Assembly (NCBI RefSeq): GCF_001544755.2
Contig: NZ_FCOF02000033.1
Span: 1-64,000 of the forward strand
Direction: 5' to 3'
DNA: 64,000 nucleotides
DNA from: Caballeronia catudaia
GTDB lineage: Bacteria; Pseudomonadota; Gammaproteobacteria; Burkholderiales; Burkholderiaceae
Shown here: positions 18,633 to 26,999 of the stretch, in pieces
Position numbering within the stretch: the first letter of the stretch is position 1
How the letters are laid out: each line of letters starts with the position of its first letter
Translations under genes and position numbers: made by a program
The notes under the pieces: model-generated
The model's input: the letters and a program-made list of their open reading frames with translations, nothing else
Database searches by the model: none
What the model was told of the DNA's origin: nothing

Positions 18633-19241
18633 ATGGAACTGCGCCATGGAGTTGCGCAGCGTGCGCGCCGCATCCGAACATCTGCACGTCACGCAACCGG
18701 CCATCTCGCGGCAGATTCGGGATCTCGAAGAGGCTATCGGCGCTACGCTTTTCGAACGCACCACGCGCGGCATGAAGCTGACGTCCGCGGGTATCGCGTA
18801 TCTAAGCGAAGCGCGCGATATCCTCGCGCGCGTCGATGCGGCGAACCGGCTCGCGCATCGCATCGCGCCAGGCGAGCAAGGCCGCTTGCGCGTGGGGTTC
18901 GTCGAGAACGCATCGTGGAGCGGACTCGTATCGTCGACGTTGAGCGCGTTTCAACATTCCGCGAGCGATGTCGCGCTCGAATTGCAGCCGATGAACACGC
19001 CCGAGCAACTCGACGCCATTGCCGCCGAGCGTCTCGACGTGGCTTTTGTTATCGCTTCGGCGCATTGCCCGAAGGCTTCGGGATCGTCGAAATTCGACGT
19101 CGGCACTTCCACGCCGATCCAGTTCGCTTCCGATCCCCATCAACGGTGCAGGTCGGCGAAGCGAGAGCGCGCATGCCAATGTTCTTACACGCACCGATAG
19201 AATCCGCTGCGTGCGGACGGCGAAAAAGAAGAAGGGGCTAA
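18633..19241 (+). pseudogene. LysR-family regulator, frameshifted and truncated
   Basis: ATG 18633 begins MELRH, a common LysR start, but the frame is lost within a few codons. The HTH appears in the next frame from 18646 (RAASEHLHVTQPAISRQIRD). Some ten residues normally found between the start and the HTH are missing. The effector domain continues to about 19060, and the frame then switches again: the useful reading becomes LPEGFGIVEIRRRHFHADP before it ends. A normal LysR protein has about 300 residues; fewer than 200 remain. It is a decayed gene. Confidence 0.75.
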
Positions 19242-19568
19242 TCGAAATCTTGCCGCATACAAGATGTTTTTTCTGATATCCGGTTTACTTCTACATCAGA
19301 ACAAAGTAATCTTTCCCCGCTGAGCCGTTCCCGGCAGGCCATTGCCTCGAATGAATGGCAATCGCTCGACAGTCAGAAGTTTTGACATCCCCTGTGCATT
19401 TTCCCCGCACATCTTACCGATGATCGAAGCATGAAGTCCCTCGGTCTTCATCGAGCATTTCGTTTGGATCACTAACTACATTGCGATCCCTGACGGATAG
19501 AGACGGACACGCGTCCACCATTTACAAAGCTATCCGGGCGCACTTCTCCGTTAGTCATACTAATTGAT
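19242..19568. other. intergenic region upstream of the GH-A lipoprotein
   Basis: The region is notably AT-richer than its surroundings. It holds a weak hairpin with a T-run near its start, listed separately, and presumably the promoter of the lipoprotein gene. I found no ORF of interest. Confidence 0.4.
19247..19272 (+). terminator. possible weak terminator after the LysR remnant
   Basis: A 6-bp stem (ATCTTG / CAAGAT, seven-base loop) is followed one base later by six T residues. The stem is short and AT-rich, so termination strength would be modest. Confidence 0.35.
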
Positions 19569-20639
19569 ATGAACAATAGAATCGCATCCTCTTTGTATCG
19601 TTTCATCACCGCAGCGATCCTCGCGAGCGTCATGCTCGCCGCATGCGGCGGCGACAACAGCGCCGTCGACACCGCCGCCACCGGCAAGGACGCCGCAGCG
19701 CCGAAGTCGACCGCGAAGGCCGCGAGCGGCAGCGGCTCCATCTTCTATGGCATGAACGGCCATAACACCAACGGCGGCGCGTACGACTCCACGAGTCCGC
19801 AGACACAGCTCGCGCAGTTGCAGGAACTTGGCGCGACGATCTATCGGAACGACGTGTACAGCCAGGCATCGGCGAACATGCTTGCGGGCATCGCGAAGAC
19901 GATGGAAGACGGCGGCGTGACGATGTATCCGGTCATGCTCCTGACGCTCAACTACAACAGCGAGGACGAGGCCTACAATGCGGGCTTCAAACTCGGCCAG
20001 CAGACCGCGAGCAGCTATCACTACAAGTACTACGAGGTCGGCAACGAGCTGGAAGCAAAGGCGCTCAATGGCAATGTGGACGGCACGGTTTGGCACCAGT
20101 ACAACAACTGGACCTACATGCTCGCGCGCGGCGTGATGCGCGGCATGATCGCGGGCGTGAAGTCGGTCGATGGCTCCGCGAAGATCGTGCTGGGCGGCAC
20201 GTGGCTCCACACGGCATTCTTCCAGATGCTCGCCGATGGCTCGCAGCCCGACGGAAGCTGGGGGCATCCCACCGTGAGCTGGGACATCACCTCGTGGCAC
20301 TGGTATTCGAGCCAGGGCGACATCACGAACGCATGCGGCGGCACGGGCTGTCATGACGTGCTCCAGACGCTGCACGACATGGGCAAGCCGATCTGGATCA
20401 ACGAGTTCGGCGTGCGTCCGGAATACGGCTCGTATAACCAGATCGCAAGCTACATGACGGGCAACACGATGATGGCGCAATTCGCGAGCGTCGCGTCCAA
20501 GTACAACATTCAGTCGATTCAGGGCTTCCAGCTCTACGACGATAGCGAAGGCAATTACGGACTCGTCGAAGGCGACGGCGTCACGAAGAAGGCCGCTTAC
20601 TGGGCGTACAAAGACTTCGTGCAGAACCGCCCGATGTAA
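19569..20639 (+). CDS. clan GH-A glycoside hydrolase lipoprotein
   Basis: The 356-residue product has a lipoprotein signal (ASVMLAACGGDN, lipid-attached Cys26) and an Ala/Lys/Ser-rich linker to about residue 57. A TIM-barrel domain follows with YEVGNELEAK (Glu160, acid/base) and PIWINEFGVRPEYG (Glu279, nucleophile), the signature pair of clan GH-A retaining glycosidases. The layout resembles GH39/GH5-type enzymes such as exopolysaccharide-linked hydrolases, but I cannot assign the family or substrate. The +2 residue Gly suggests outer-membrane sorting. It is monocistronic in a region without polysaccharide genes. Confidence 0.82.
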   Translation: MNNRIASSLYRFITAAILASVMLAACGGDNSAVDTAATGKDAAAPKSTAKAASGSGSIFYGMNGHNTNGGAYDSTSPQTQLAQLQELGATIYRNDVYSQASANMLAGIAKTMEDGGVTMYPVMLLTLNYNSEDEAYNAGFKLGQQTASSYHYKYYEVGNELEAKALNGNVDGTVWHQYNNWTYMLARGVMRGMIAGVKSVDGSAKIVLGGTWLHTAFFQMLADGSQPDGSWGHPTVSWDITSWHWYSSQGDITNACGGTGCHDVLQTLHDMGKPIWINEFGVRPEYGSYNQIASYMTGNTMMAQFASVASKYNIQSIQGFQLYDDSEGNYGLVEGDGVTKKAAYWAYKDFVQNRPM

Positions 20640-20721
20640 GAAACGGAAAGGCGCGTGCGCTCACGCGCGCCAAATCGCCGTTATCGCGGCTTGCAGAACC
20701 GCATAACGACGAGGCTGAGCG

Positions 20722-20984
20722 ATGCACATCAACCCTGCGGCCACGGGCGCGCCCGCCGCGCTGCGAGGCGCTGCTCGTCAACAGCGCGACGACTCGCTGG
20801 GACAGGCGCGCGTTCAGCAGCGAACCGATGTCGTATCTGTCCGCGAACTGACGCTCGTGCGGCAAGGCAGACTCTCGTGACCGCGCGCTACGAAACGAAT
20901 GGCCTGAGCATCGACCGATTCGCGAGCGCGCGGCAGAAGCTCGATGCACTGGTGGACCGGATGGTGGTTTCGTGCACACAGTGA
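20722..20984 (+). pseudogene. small conserved-looking protein broken by a 2-base duplication
   Basis: ATG 20722 opens MHINPAATGAPAALRGAARQ and runs to ELTLVRQGRLS, then stops at 20880. Two bases out of phase, the next frame continues smoothly as VTARYETNGLSIDRFASARQ and KLDALVDRMVVSCTQ to the stop at 20984. At the join the sequence reads GACTCTCGTG; deleting one CT unit would restore a single 86-87 residue protein. The function is unknown. It is followed by a good terminator at 21080. Confidence 0.6.
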
Positions 20985-21079
20985 GCTGCGCTTTTCCTTA
21001 CGCCATCTTTCCGATGCCATGACGCGCATGTAAGCGATGCTAATCTGCCCACGCTGTTGTTCTTCACCGACCCCTCTTG

Positions 21080-21115
21080 CGGCTCGCCATCGTTCTTCGG
21101 GCGAGCCGTCTTTTT
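21080..21115 (+). terminator. Rho-independent terminator
   Basis: A perfect 9-bp stem (CGGCTCGCC at 21080-21088, GGCGAGCCG at 21100-21108) is followed by TCTTTTT. It is oriented for plus-strand transcripts, most likely that of the small gene ending at 20984, and stands 8 bases before the end of the convergent histidine kinase gene. Confidence 0.8.
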
Positions 21116-21122
21116 GTCCGGA

Positions 21123-22469
21123 TCAGCGGATTTCGCCGGGCCGTTCGTGCAACGGCTGACGGTAGCACGCACGCAGCCCTCCTTCGATGTTTTGGAGCTG
21201 AAAATGGCCGCCGCTGCGTCGCGCCGTCTCGGCCACGATCGAAAGACCCAGGCCGCTGCCCGAGGAAACCGTGCCCGGAATGCGGTAGAACGGCTCGAGC
21301 ACGCGCGATAACTGGTCTTCGGGAATGCCCGGCCCCGAGTCCTTCACTTCGAGCAGCAAGTCCTCCGCATTCAGCATGACGGACACATCCACGCGGCCGC
21401 CCGGCGGCGTGTAACGAACCGCATTGTCGACGAGATTGCGCAACACGACGGCGAGCGCGGGCGCATCGGCGATCACCTGGACGTCATCGACGTGATGCAG
21501 CCCGAGATCGACGCGCTTGTCCTCGGCCATGTTCACGGTCTGAATCACGACGTCGCTCGCCAACTCCCGAAGCGACACGGCGGACGGTTTTATCGACGAA
21601 CCGTGCTGTGAACGCGCGAGCGCGAGCAATTGCTCGACGAGCCGCGCCGTTCGCCGTATCGCGCCGAGGAAGGAGACGAGCCTCTCGCGCGCGACGAGCG
21701 CGTTGTCCGCGGCGCTCAAGTGCTCAGCCTGCAAGGACAGAGCCGCAAGCGGCGAGCGCAGTTCGTGCGCGGCGTCCGCGATGAATCGCCGTTGCTGGGA
21801 CATGGCGTCCTTGAGTCGCTCGATGAGCCGGTTGATCGACGTGACGAACGGAAGCAATTCCTTCGGGATACCCTCTTCGGACAGCGCGTCGAGCGTCGCA
21901 TCGTCCTGCAGGTCGACGACGCTGGCGAGGCGACGCACCGGCAACAGCATTCCGCGCACCAGGAAGACGACCAGTGCAACCAGAACGGGGGTGAGCGCGA
22001 GCATCGGGAACAAGGTTCGCAACGCGCCGTCGGTGGCGATTTCGTCTCGTATCATCGAAAGCTCCGCGACCGCGATGCGCTCGCCGGAATGCAGCGTGCG
22101 CACATCGACACGCCAGTTCGCGCCGTCTGCCTCGAGGTTATGCAGGCCGTCTGGAAGCGTCGCAGGAACCGTGATCGGCGCCGCGTTCGCGCCATCCTGC
22201 GACGGCCCCAGCCGCGCGATGACGAGCCGCACGTCCGAATCCTGGCTGCCTTGCCAGGCGACCGAGGCCGTATTGAGCACGAGCTTTCTCGCGTCGATCA
22301 GCGCGCCGATCTCGCGCAAGTGACCGTCCTGCAGTTTGTTCGCCTCGTGATAGGCAGCGCCGAAAGACGCACCGCCCGCGATCACGCTCAACGCCACGAC
22401 GACGGGAGCGATCCACCACGTCAGTCGCGACGTCATGGACCGCGGCGCGCGATTCTGTCGACCATCCAT
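21123..22469 (-). CDS. sensor histidine kinase, TctE/QseC-like, orphan
   Basis: The 448-residue protein has a TM helix (residues 14-36), a periplasmic sensor of about 110 residues and a second TM helix (152-174). A HAMP-like linker and a HisKA dimerisation domain follow, with FIADAAHELRSPLAAL (phospho-His235). The HATPase domain shows the N box RNLVDNAVRYTP, G1 DSGPGIP and G2 SGSGLGLSI. ATG 22469 was chosen for its GAGGTG site and position ahead of the first helix. Kinases of this class are usually preceded by an OmpR-type response regulator gene. None is present; a truncated GntR gene is divergent instead, so its partner must be elsewhere. Confidence 0.9.
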   Translation of the reverse strand: MDGRQNRAPRSMTSRLTWWIAPVVVALSVIAGGASFGAAYHEANKLQDGHLREIGALIDARKLVLNTASVAWQGSQDSDVRLVIARLGPSQDGANAAPITVPATLPDGLHNLEADGANWRVDVRTLHSGERIAVAELSMIRDEIATDGALRTLFPMLALTPVLVALVVFLVRGMLLPVRRLASVVDLQDDATLDALSEEGIPKELLPFVTSINRLIERLKDAMSQQRRFIADAAHELRSPLAALSLQAEHLSAADNALVARERLVSFLGAIRRTARLVEQLLALARSQHGSSIKPSAVSLRELASDVVIQTVNMAEDKRVDLGLHHVDDVQVIADAPALAVVLRNLVDNAVRYTPPGGRVDVSVMLNAEDLLLEVKDSGPGIPEDQLSRVLEPFYRIPGTVSSGSGLGLSIVAETARRSGGHFQLQNIEGGLRACYRQPLHERPGEIR

Positions 22470-22587
22470 TCGACACCTCGTTCTTATGTAATTGCAGCGC
22501 TTTTCTTCTGCCGCCTTCGTGCGTGCCCGACATCGTAAAGCATCGGAAAGCGCCGCCTTCAGCACCGGCAAATGCTAAAGTCCGCAA

Positions 22588-23175
22588 GTGGTCGGACCAG
22601 TGAGAAACACCGTGCTCGAAGACAATCACGAAGACGCGCTGCAAATCGCCGATATCGTCGCCGGACGCATCGAGGGCCTGATCGTCGATGGCGTGCTGAA
22701 GCCCGGTCAGGCGCTGCCTTCCGAGCGTCGCCTGACCGCCAAGCTGGGCGTCTCGCGATCCGCCGTGCGCGAGGGGCTGAAGGTGCTGCGCACGCGCGGG
22801 ATCATTGAAACATCGCATGGACGCGGGTCGTTCGTCGCTGCGCTCACCACGCAACCCGCACTCACACCGATGATGCATCTGCTCGGCTCGCAACCGCGCA
22901 CGCTGTACGACATCTTCGAAGTGCGCAAGATGCTCGAAGACGAATCCGCGCGTCTTGCCGCGCTGCGTGGCACGCAGGCGGATTTCGCGCTCATCACGCG
23001 CCGTTACGAGGAGATGCTCGCCGCAAACGAAAGCGACATCGGCGAGCGGCATCGTCAGAAGGTCAGCACGCTCATGAAGAGACGTTGCAGCCGTCCCATC
23101 GTCGTCGAATCGGCGAGCATGCCCACGTCCGCCTGCTCGATGCGCGCATTCGCCACCTTGTTCGACGCCACGTAA
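22588..23175 (+). CDS. FadR-type GntR regulator with truncated effector domain
   Basis: The frame begins with a good GntR winged helix (IADIVAGRIEGLIVDGVLKPGQALPSERRLTAKLGVSRSAVREGLKVLRTRGIIETSHGRGSFV). It continues into the first helices of a FadR effector domain (LYDIFEVRKMLEDESARLAA). After about residue 150 the sequence (HRQKVSTLMKRRCSRPIVVE) no longer fits. The normal helices with the metal-binding histidines are absent. Complete FadR regulators have about 230-240 residues; this frame has 195, with the last 45 apparently antisense to another small frame. It is probably non-functional or an operator-binding fragment. Confidence 0.65.
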   Translation: MVGPVRNTVLEDNHEDALQIADIVAGRIEGLIVDGVLKPGQALPSERRLTAKLGVSRSAVREGLKVLRTRGIIETSHGRGSFVAALTTQPALTPMMHLLGSQPRTLYDIFEVRKMLEDESARLAALRGTQADFALITRRYEEMLAANESDIGERHRQKVSTLMKRRCSRPIVVESASMPTSACSMRAFATLFDAT

Positions 23176-23192
23176 TCCAGTTCTTCGACCAT
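23055..23192 (-). CDS. 45-residue frame overlapping the GntR 3' end
   Basis: On the minus strand a 45-residue frame reads MVEELDYVASNKVANARIEQ then ADVGMLADSTTMGRLQRLFM and SVLTF, with natural-looking codon use and composition. I cannot name a family. It lies exactly where the opposite GntR frame stops resembling its family, so the DNA here may be an inserted or inverted fragment of another gene rather than an independent gene. Confidence 0.4.
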   Translation of the reverse strand: MVEELDYVASNKVANARIEQADVGMLADSTTMGRLQRLFMSVLTF

Positions 23193-23328
23193 CACACAGC
23201 GGCTTGCTGCAATGCAACGCGCGCAGCGAGATGGTATGACTGTTTCGGCTTGAAAAGCGGGTTAACGTGAATTAAAAGTGGCCGGATAGCTTCATATAGT
23301 CAATCTATCTCGGACGGGCCATCTTCTA

Positions 23329-23343
23329 TTGGGCAAAACCCAA
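23329..23343. promoter_or_regulatory. candidate GntR/FadR-type operator upstream of ytfQ
   Basis: TTGGG-CAAAA-CCCAA is a perfect 5-bp inverted repeat with a 5-base spacer, 106 bases before the ytfQ start. FadR-subfamily regulators typically bind TGG-N-CCA-type palindromes of this kind. The regulator at 28026 (end of the operon) is the likeliest ligand-sensing partner. Confidence 0.4.
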
Positions 23344-23448
23344 ATACCGGAATTCAGGCATGGCCACGGGATGAATAGAACAACGAATTAACAAGGTATT
23401 CCAAAAGAACATTCGAATAAGTTGCCAACGCATGGAGGAACTACTGAC

Positions 23449-24408
23449 ATGAAACGCCGCACCGTGTTAGCCGCGCTCGCCGCCGCGCCGCTGGGCGCAA
23501 TGCTTCCGATGACGAGCTTCGCGCAGAAACCCATCGTGCTCGGCTTCGCGCAGGTGGGCGCCGAAAGCGAATGGCGCACCGCGAACACCGAGTCGATCAA
23601 GTCGAGCGCGAAGGAAGCCGGCATCGACCTTAAATTCTCCGACGCGCAGCAGAAGCAGGAAAACCAGATCAAGGCGATCCGCTCGTATATCGCGCAGAAG
23701 GTCGATGTGATCGCGTTCTCGCCCGTGGTCGAAACGGGCTGGGAAACCGTGCTCGTCGAAGCCAAGAACGCGAAGATTCCCGTCGTGCTCACCGACCGCG
23801 CGATCAGCAGCAAGGACGAGTCGCTCTATGTCACGTTCATCGGCTCGGACTTCACCGAGGAAGGCCGCAAGGCGGGCCGCTGGCTGCTGGAGAAAGAAAA
23901 AGGCAAGCCGGGGCCGATCAATATCGTCGAATTGCAGGGCACGGTAGGCTCGGCGCCGGCGATCGATCGCAAGAAAGGCTTCGAGGAAATCATCAAGGGC
24001 GATCCGAGATTCAAGATCATCCGCTCGCAGACGGGCGACTTCACGCGCGCGAAGGGCAAGGAAGTGATGGAGGCGTTCCTCAAGGCCGAAGGCAAGAACA
24101 TCAACGTCCTCTATGCGCACAACGACGACATGGCGATCGGCGCGATCCAGGCGATCGAGGAAGCGGGCATGAAGCCGGGCCAGGACATCGTCATCATTTC
24201 GGTGGACGGCGTGAAGGGCGCGTTCGAAGCGATGATGGCGGGCAAGCTCAATGTATCGGTCGAATGCAGTCCGCTGCTCGGGCCGCAACTGATGTCGGTC
24301 GTGAAGGACATCAAGGCGGGCAAGGCGGTGCCCAAGCGCATCGTCACGCAGGAAAGCATCTTCCCGATGGAGGTCGCGGCGAAGGAATTCCCCAACCGGA
24401 AGTACTGA
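23449..24408 (+). CDS. ytfQ: sugar ABC transporter substrate-binding protein, YtfQ-like
   Basis: The 319-residue periplasmic binding protein has a signal peptide (MKRRTVLAALAAAPLGAMLPMTSFAQ) and a ribose/galactose-type type I fold. Segments match YtfQ, the galactofuranose-binding protein: IVLGFAQVGAESEWRTANTESI, VIAFSPVVETGWETVL, IPVVLTDRAI and NVLYAHNDDMAIGAIQAIEEAG. GGAGG lies 11-15 bases upstream. It heads a four-gene transporter operon with its own regulator last. Substrate assignment to galactofuranose follows E. coli YtfQ; related pentoses are possible. Confidence 0.92.
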   Translation: MKRRTVLAALAAAPLGAMLPMTSFAQKPIVLGFAQVGAESEWRTANTESIKSSAKEAGIDLKFSDAQQKQENQIKAIRSYIAQKVDVIAFSPVVETGWETVLVEAKNAKIPVVLTDRAISSKDESLYVTFIGSDFTEEGRKAGRWLLEKEKGKPGPINIVELQGTVGSAPAIDRKKGFEEIIKGDPRFKIIRSQTGDFTRAKGKEVMEAFLKAEGKNINVLYAHNDDMAIGAIQAIEEAGMKPGQDIVIISVDGVKGAFEAMMAGKLNVSVECSPLLGPQLMSVVKDIKAGKAVPKRIVTQESIFPMEVAAKEFPNRKY

Positions 24409-24427
24409 GCGGAAGTATTGATCGCCG

Positions 24428-25948
24428 ATGACATCGCCCGTACTGGATTTGCGCGGCATCGACAAGCGCTTCGCTGGCGTGCATGCGCTGCAGGACGTGA
24501 ACCTCACGCTCTATCCGGGTGAGGTTCACGCGCTCATGGGACAGAACGGCGCGGGCAAGTCGACGCTCATCAAGGTGCTGACAGGCGTCGTGAGCCTCGA
24601 TGCCGGGGAGATCCTGCTCGACGGCCGCGCCATTCGTCCCGATTCGCCGCTGGCGGCCCAAAAGCTCGGCATCAGCACGGTGTATCAGGAAGTGAATCTC
24701 TGCCCGAATCTTTCCGTGGCGGAGAACATTTTCGCGGGCTACTTTCCGCGGCGCGGCGCATTGCACGGATTTCGCATCGACTGGGATGCGACGAACAGGC
24801 AAGCGCGTGAATTGCTTGCGCGCATCGGGCTCGATATCGACGTCACGCGCGTATTGACGAGCTATTCGGTCGCCGTGCAGCAGATGGTGGCGATTGCGCG
24901 GGCGCTGAAGCTATCGTCGAAAGTATTGATACTCGACGAGCCGACTTCAAGCCTCGACGATGAAGAAGTCCGCCGCCTCTTCGACGTACTGCGCCGCCTG
25001 CGCGGCGAAGGTCTCGCTATTCTGTTCGTCACGCACTTTCTGAATCAGGTCTACGCGATCTCGGACCGCATCACGGTACTGCGCAACAGCCGGCGCGTGG
25101 GCGAATGGCGCGCGAGCGAGCTGGGCACGCAGGCGCTCATCGCCGCGATGCTCGGTCGCGAACTTGCCGCCGCACAGGCGCGTCAAGCGCCGCCCGACGA
25201 TGTCGACACGAACCCGAACGAAGCGGCTTTGCTCGACGCCACGCGCCTCGGCCAGAAAGGTCAGCTGCAACCGCTCGATCTGCGCGTGCGCGCGGGCGAA
25301 GTCGTCGGCGTAGCGGGATTGCTCGGCTCGGGCCGCACCGAACTCGCGAAGCTGCTCTTCGGCCTTGAGAAGCCCGACGAAGGCCAGTTGCGCATCGACG
25401 GCGCGCCCGTATCGTTCGCGACGCCCGTGCATGCGATCCGTCATGGCATCGCGTTTTGTCCGGAAGAGCGCAAGGCGGACGGCATCGTCGCGGAGTTGTC
25501 GCTGCGCGAGAACATCGCGCTCGCGTTGCAAGCCCGCATGGGCGCGCGGCGCTGCCTCACGCGCGCGCAACAGAGCGCGCTTGCGGAGCGCTTCGTGCGC
25601 GCGCTCGGCATCAAGGCCGCGACGCTCGACATGCCCATCGGCCTGCTTTCCGGCGGCAATCAGCAGAAGGCGCTCATCGCGCGATGGCTCGCAACCGAGC
25701 CGCGTCTCCTGATCCTCGACGAGCCGACGCGCGGCATCGACGTCGCGGCGAAGCAGGAAATCATGGATGAAATACTCCGGCTCGCATCGACGGGCATGGC
25801 CGTGCTCTTCATCTCGTCGGAGATTGCGGAAGTCGTGCGTATCGCGAACCGCATCGTCGTATTGCGCGACCGGCGCAAGGTCGGCGAATTGCCCGCGGGA
25901 ACGAGCGAGGACACCGTGTGCGAAATGATCGGAGCCGAACATGGATGA
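24428..25948 (+). CDS. ytfR: sugar ABC transporter ATP-binding protein, YtfR-like
   Basis: The 506-residue protein has two fused ABC ATPase domains, as in ribose-type importers. The first has Walker A GQNGAGKST (Lys44), the Q-loop, a degenerate signature SYSVAVQQMVAIARALK and Walker B VLILDEPTSSLD. The second has GLLGSGRTELAKLLFG, LSGGNQQKALIARWL and LLILDEPTRGID. Only the first Walker A is canonical, which is usual in this family. It energises uptake with the two permeases downstream and overlaps the next gene by 8 bases. Confidence 0.93.
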   Translation: MTSPVLDLRGIDKRFAGVHALQDVNLTLYPGEVHALMGQNGAGKSTLIKVLTGVVSLDAGEILLDGRAIRPDSPLAAQKLGISTVYQEVNLCPNLSVAENIFAGYFPRRGALHGFRIDWDATNRQARELLARIGLDIDVTRVLTSYSVAVQQMVAIARALKLSSKVLILDEPTSSLDDEEVRRLFDVLRRLRGEGLAILFVTHFLNQVYAISDRITVLRNSRRVGEWRASELGTQALIAAMLGRELAAAQARQAPPDDVDTNPNEAALLDATRLGQKGQLQPLDLRVRAGEVVGVAGLLGSGRTELAKLLFGLEKPDEGQLRIDGAPVSFATPVHAIRHGIAFCPEERKADGIVAELSLRENIALALQARMGARRCLTRAQQSALAERFVRALGIKAATLDMPIGLLSGGNQQKALIARWLATEPRLLILDEPTRGIDVAAKQEIMDEILRLASTGMAVLFISSEIAEVVRIANRIVVLRDRRKVGELPAGTSEDTVCEMIGAEHG

Positions 25949-26999
25949 CACGGTGAAGCGTGGAATGCTTCGTTCTGCGATGGAACATCGCCTCGGCTGG
26001 CCGATCGTCACGCTGGTTCTGCTGCTCGCATTGAACGCCGCGTTCAATCCGGGCTTTCTGCATGTCGAGTGGCGCAACGGGCATCTGTACGGCAGTTTCA
26101 TCGATATCCTCAATCGCGCAGCACCGCTCGCCGTCGTCGCGCTCGGCATGACCATCGTGATTGCGACGCGCGGCATAGATATCTCCGTCGGCGCGGTTGT
26201 CGCCATCGCGGGCGCGGTCGCCGCATGGGCGATCGGCGGCTCGATCGCGGGCAATGTCACGCGCTTTCCGTTGCCCGTCGTGATCGTGCTGGCGCTCGGC
26301 GTCGCCTTGCTGTGCGGATTGTGGAACGGCTTGCTCGTGGCGCGCGCGGGCATGCAGCCGATCATCGCGACGCTCATTCTCATGGTCGCGGGACGCGGCG
26401 TCGCGCAGCTCATCACCAGCGGCCAGATCATCACGATCTACTACTCGCCCTACTTCTTCTTCGGCGGCGGTTATCTGCTCGGCGTGCCGGTGTCGATCCT
26501 GATCGTCGCGCTCGTGTTCGTGCTGTTGTATCTCGCGATCACGCGCACGGCGCTCGGACTCTTTCTGCAAGCCATCGGCATCAATCCAACGGCCGCGCGC
26601 GTCGCGGGCGTGCAGGCGAAGCGGCTCACGCTCGGCGCGTACGCGTTCAGCGGCTTGTGCGCGGGCGTGGCCGGCATTCTCATCAGCTCGAACGTAAAGA
26701 GCGCCGACGGCAACAACGCGGGCCTCCTGCTCGAACTCGATGCGATTCTCGCCGTCACGCTAGGCGGAACCGCGCTCACGGGCGGGCGCTTCACGCTCGC
26801 GGGCAGCGTGATCGGCGCGCTCATCATCCAGACGCTCACGTATCTGATCTATTCTCTCGGCGTGCCGCCGGAGGTGAATCTCGTGGTGAAGGCCATCGTC
26901 GTGTTCGCGGTGATGATGCTGCAATCGGGCGAATTCCGCGCAACGGTTGCGAAGTTCGCGCGCCGCCCTGCTTTATCCGAACGCGAGGTGCGCCGATGA
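25941..26999 (+). CDS. ytfT: sugar ABC transporter permease, YtfT-like
   Basis: The 352-residue membrane protein is a RbsC-type permease with about 8-10 hydrophobic helices and the conserved ALGMTIVIATRGIDISVGAVVAIAGAV and GGTALTGGRFTLAGSVIGALII segments. It starts inside the end of ytfR and shares ATGA with yjfF, so the operon is tightly coupled. With YjfF it forms a heterodimeric membrane channel. Confidence 0.92.
   Translation: MDDTVKRGMLRSAMEHRLGWPIVTLVLLLALNAAFNPGFLHVEWRNGHLYGSFIDILNRAAPLAVVALGMTIVIATRGIDISVGAVVAIAGAVAAWAIGGSIAGNVTRFPLPVVIVLALGVALLCGLWNGLLVARAGMQPIIATLILMVAGRGVAQLITSGQIITIYYSPYFFFGGGYLLGVPVSILIVALVFVLLYLAITRTALGLFLQAIGINPTAARVAGVQAKRLTLGAYAFSGLCAGVAGILISSNVKSADGNNAGLLLELDAILAVTLGGTALTGGRFTLAGSVIGALIIQTLTYLIYSLGVPPEVNLVVKAIVVFAVMMLQSGEFRATVAKFARRPALSEREVRR

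Noticed and set aside
20651-20670. GCGCGTG/CACGCGC hairpin after the GH-A gene as a terminator
   Set aside because: No T-run follows the stem; could be a chance GC-rich palindrome.
26069-26995. N-terminal extension of the YjfF permease
   Set aside because: The extra 309 residues are an Arg/His-rich shadow of ytfT; the true start is ATG 26996.
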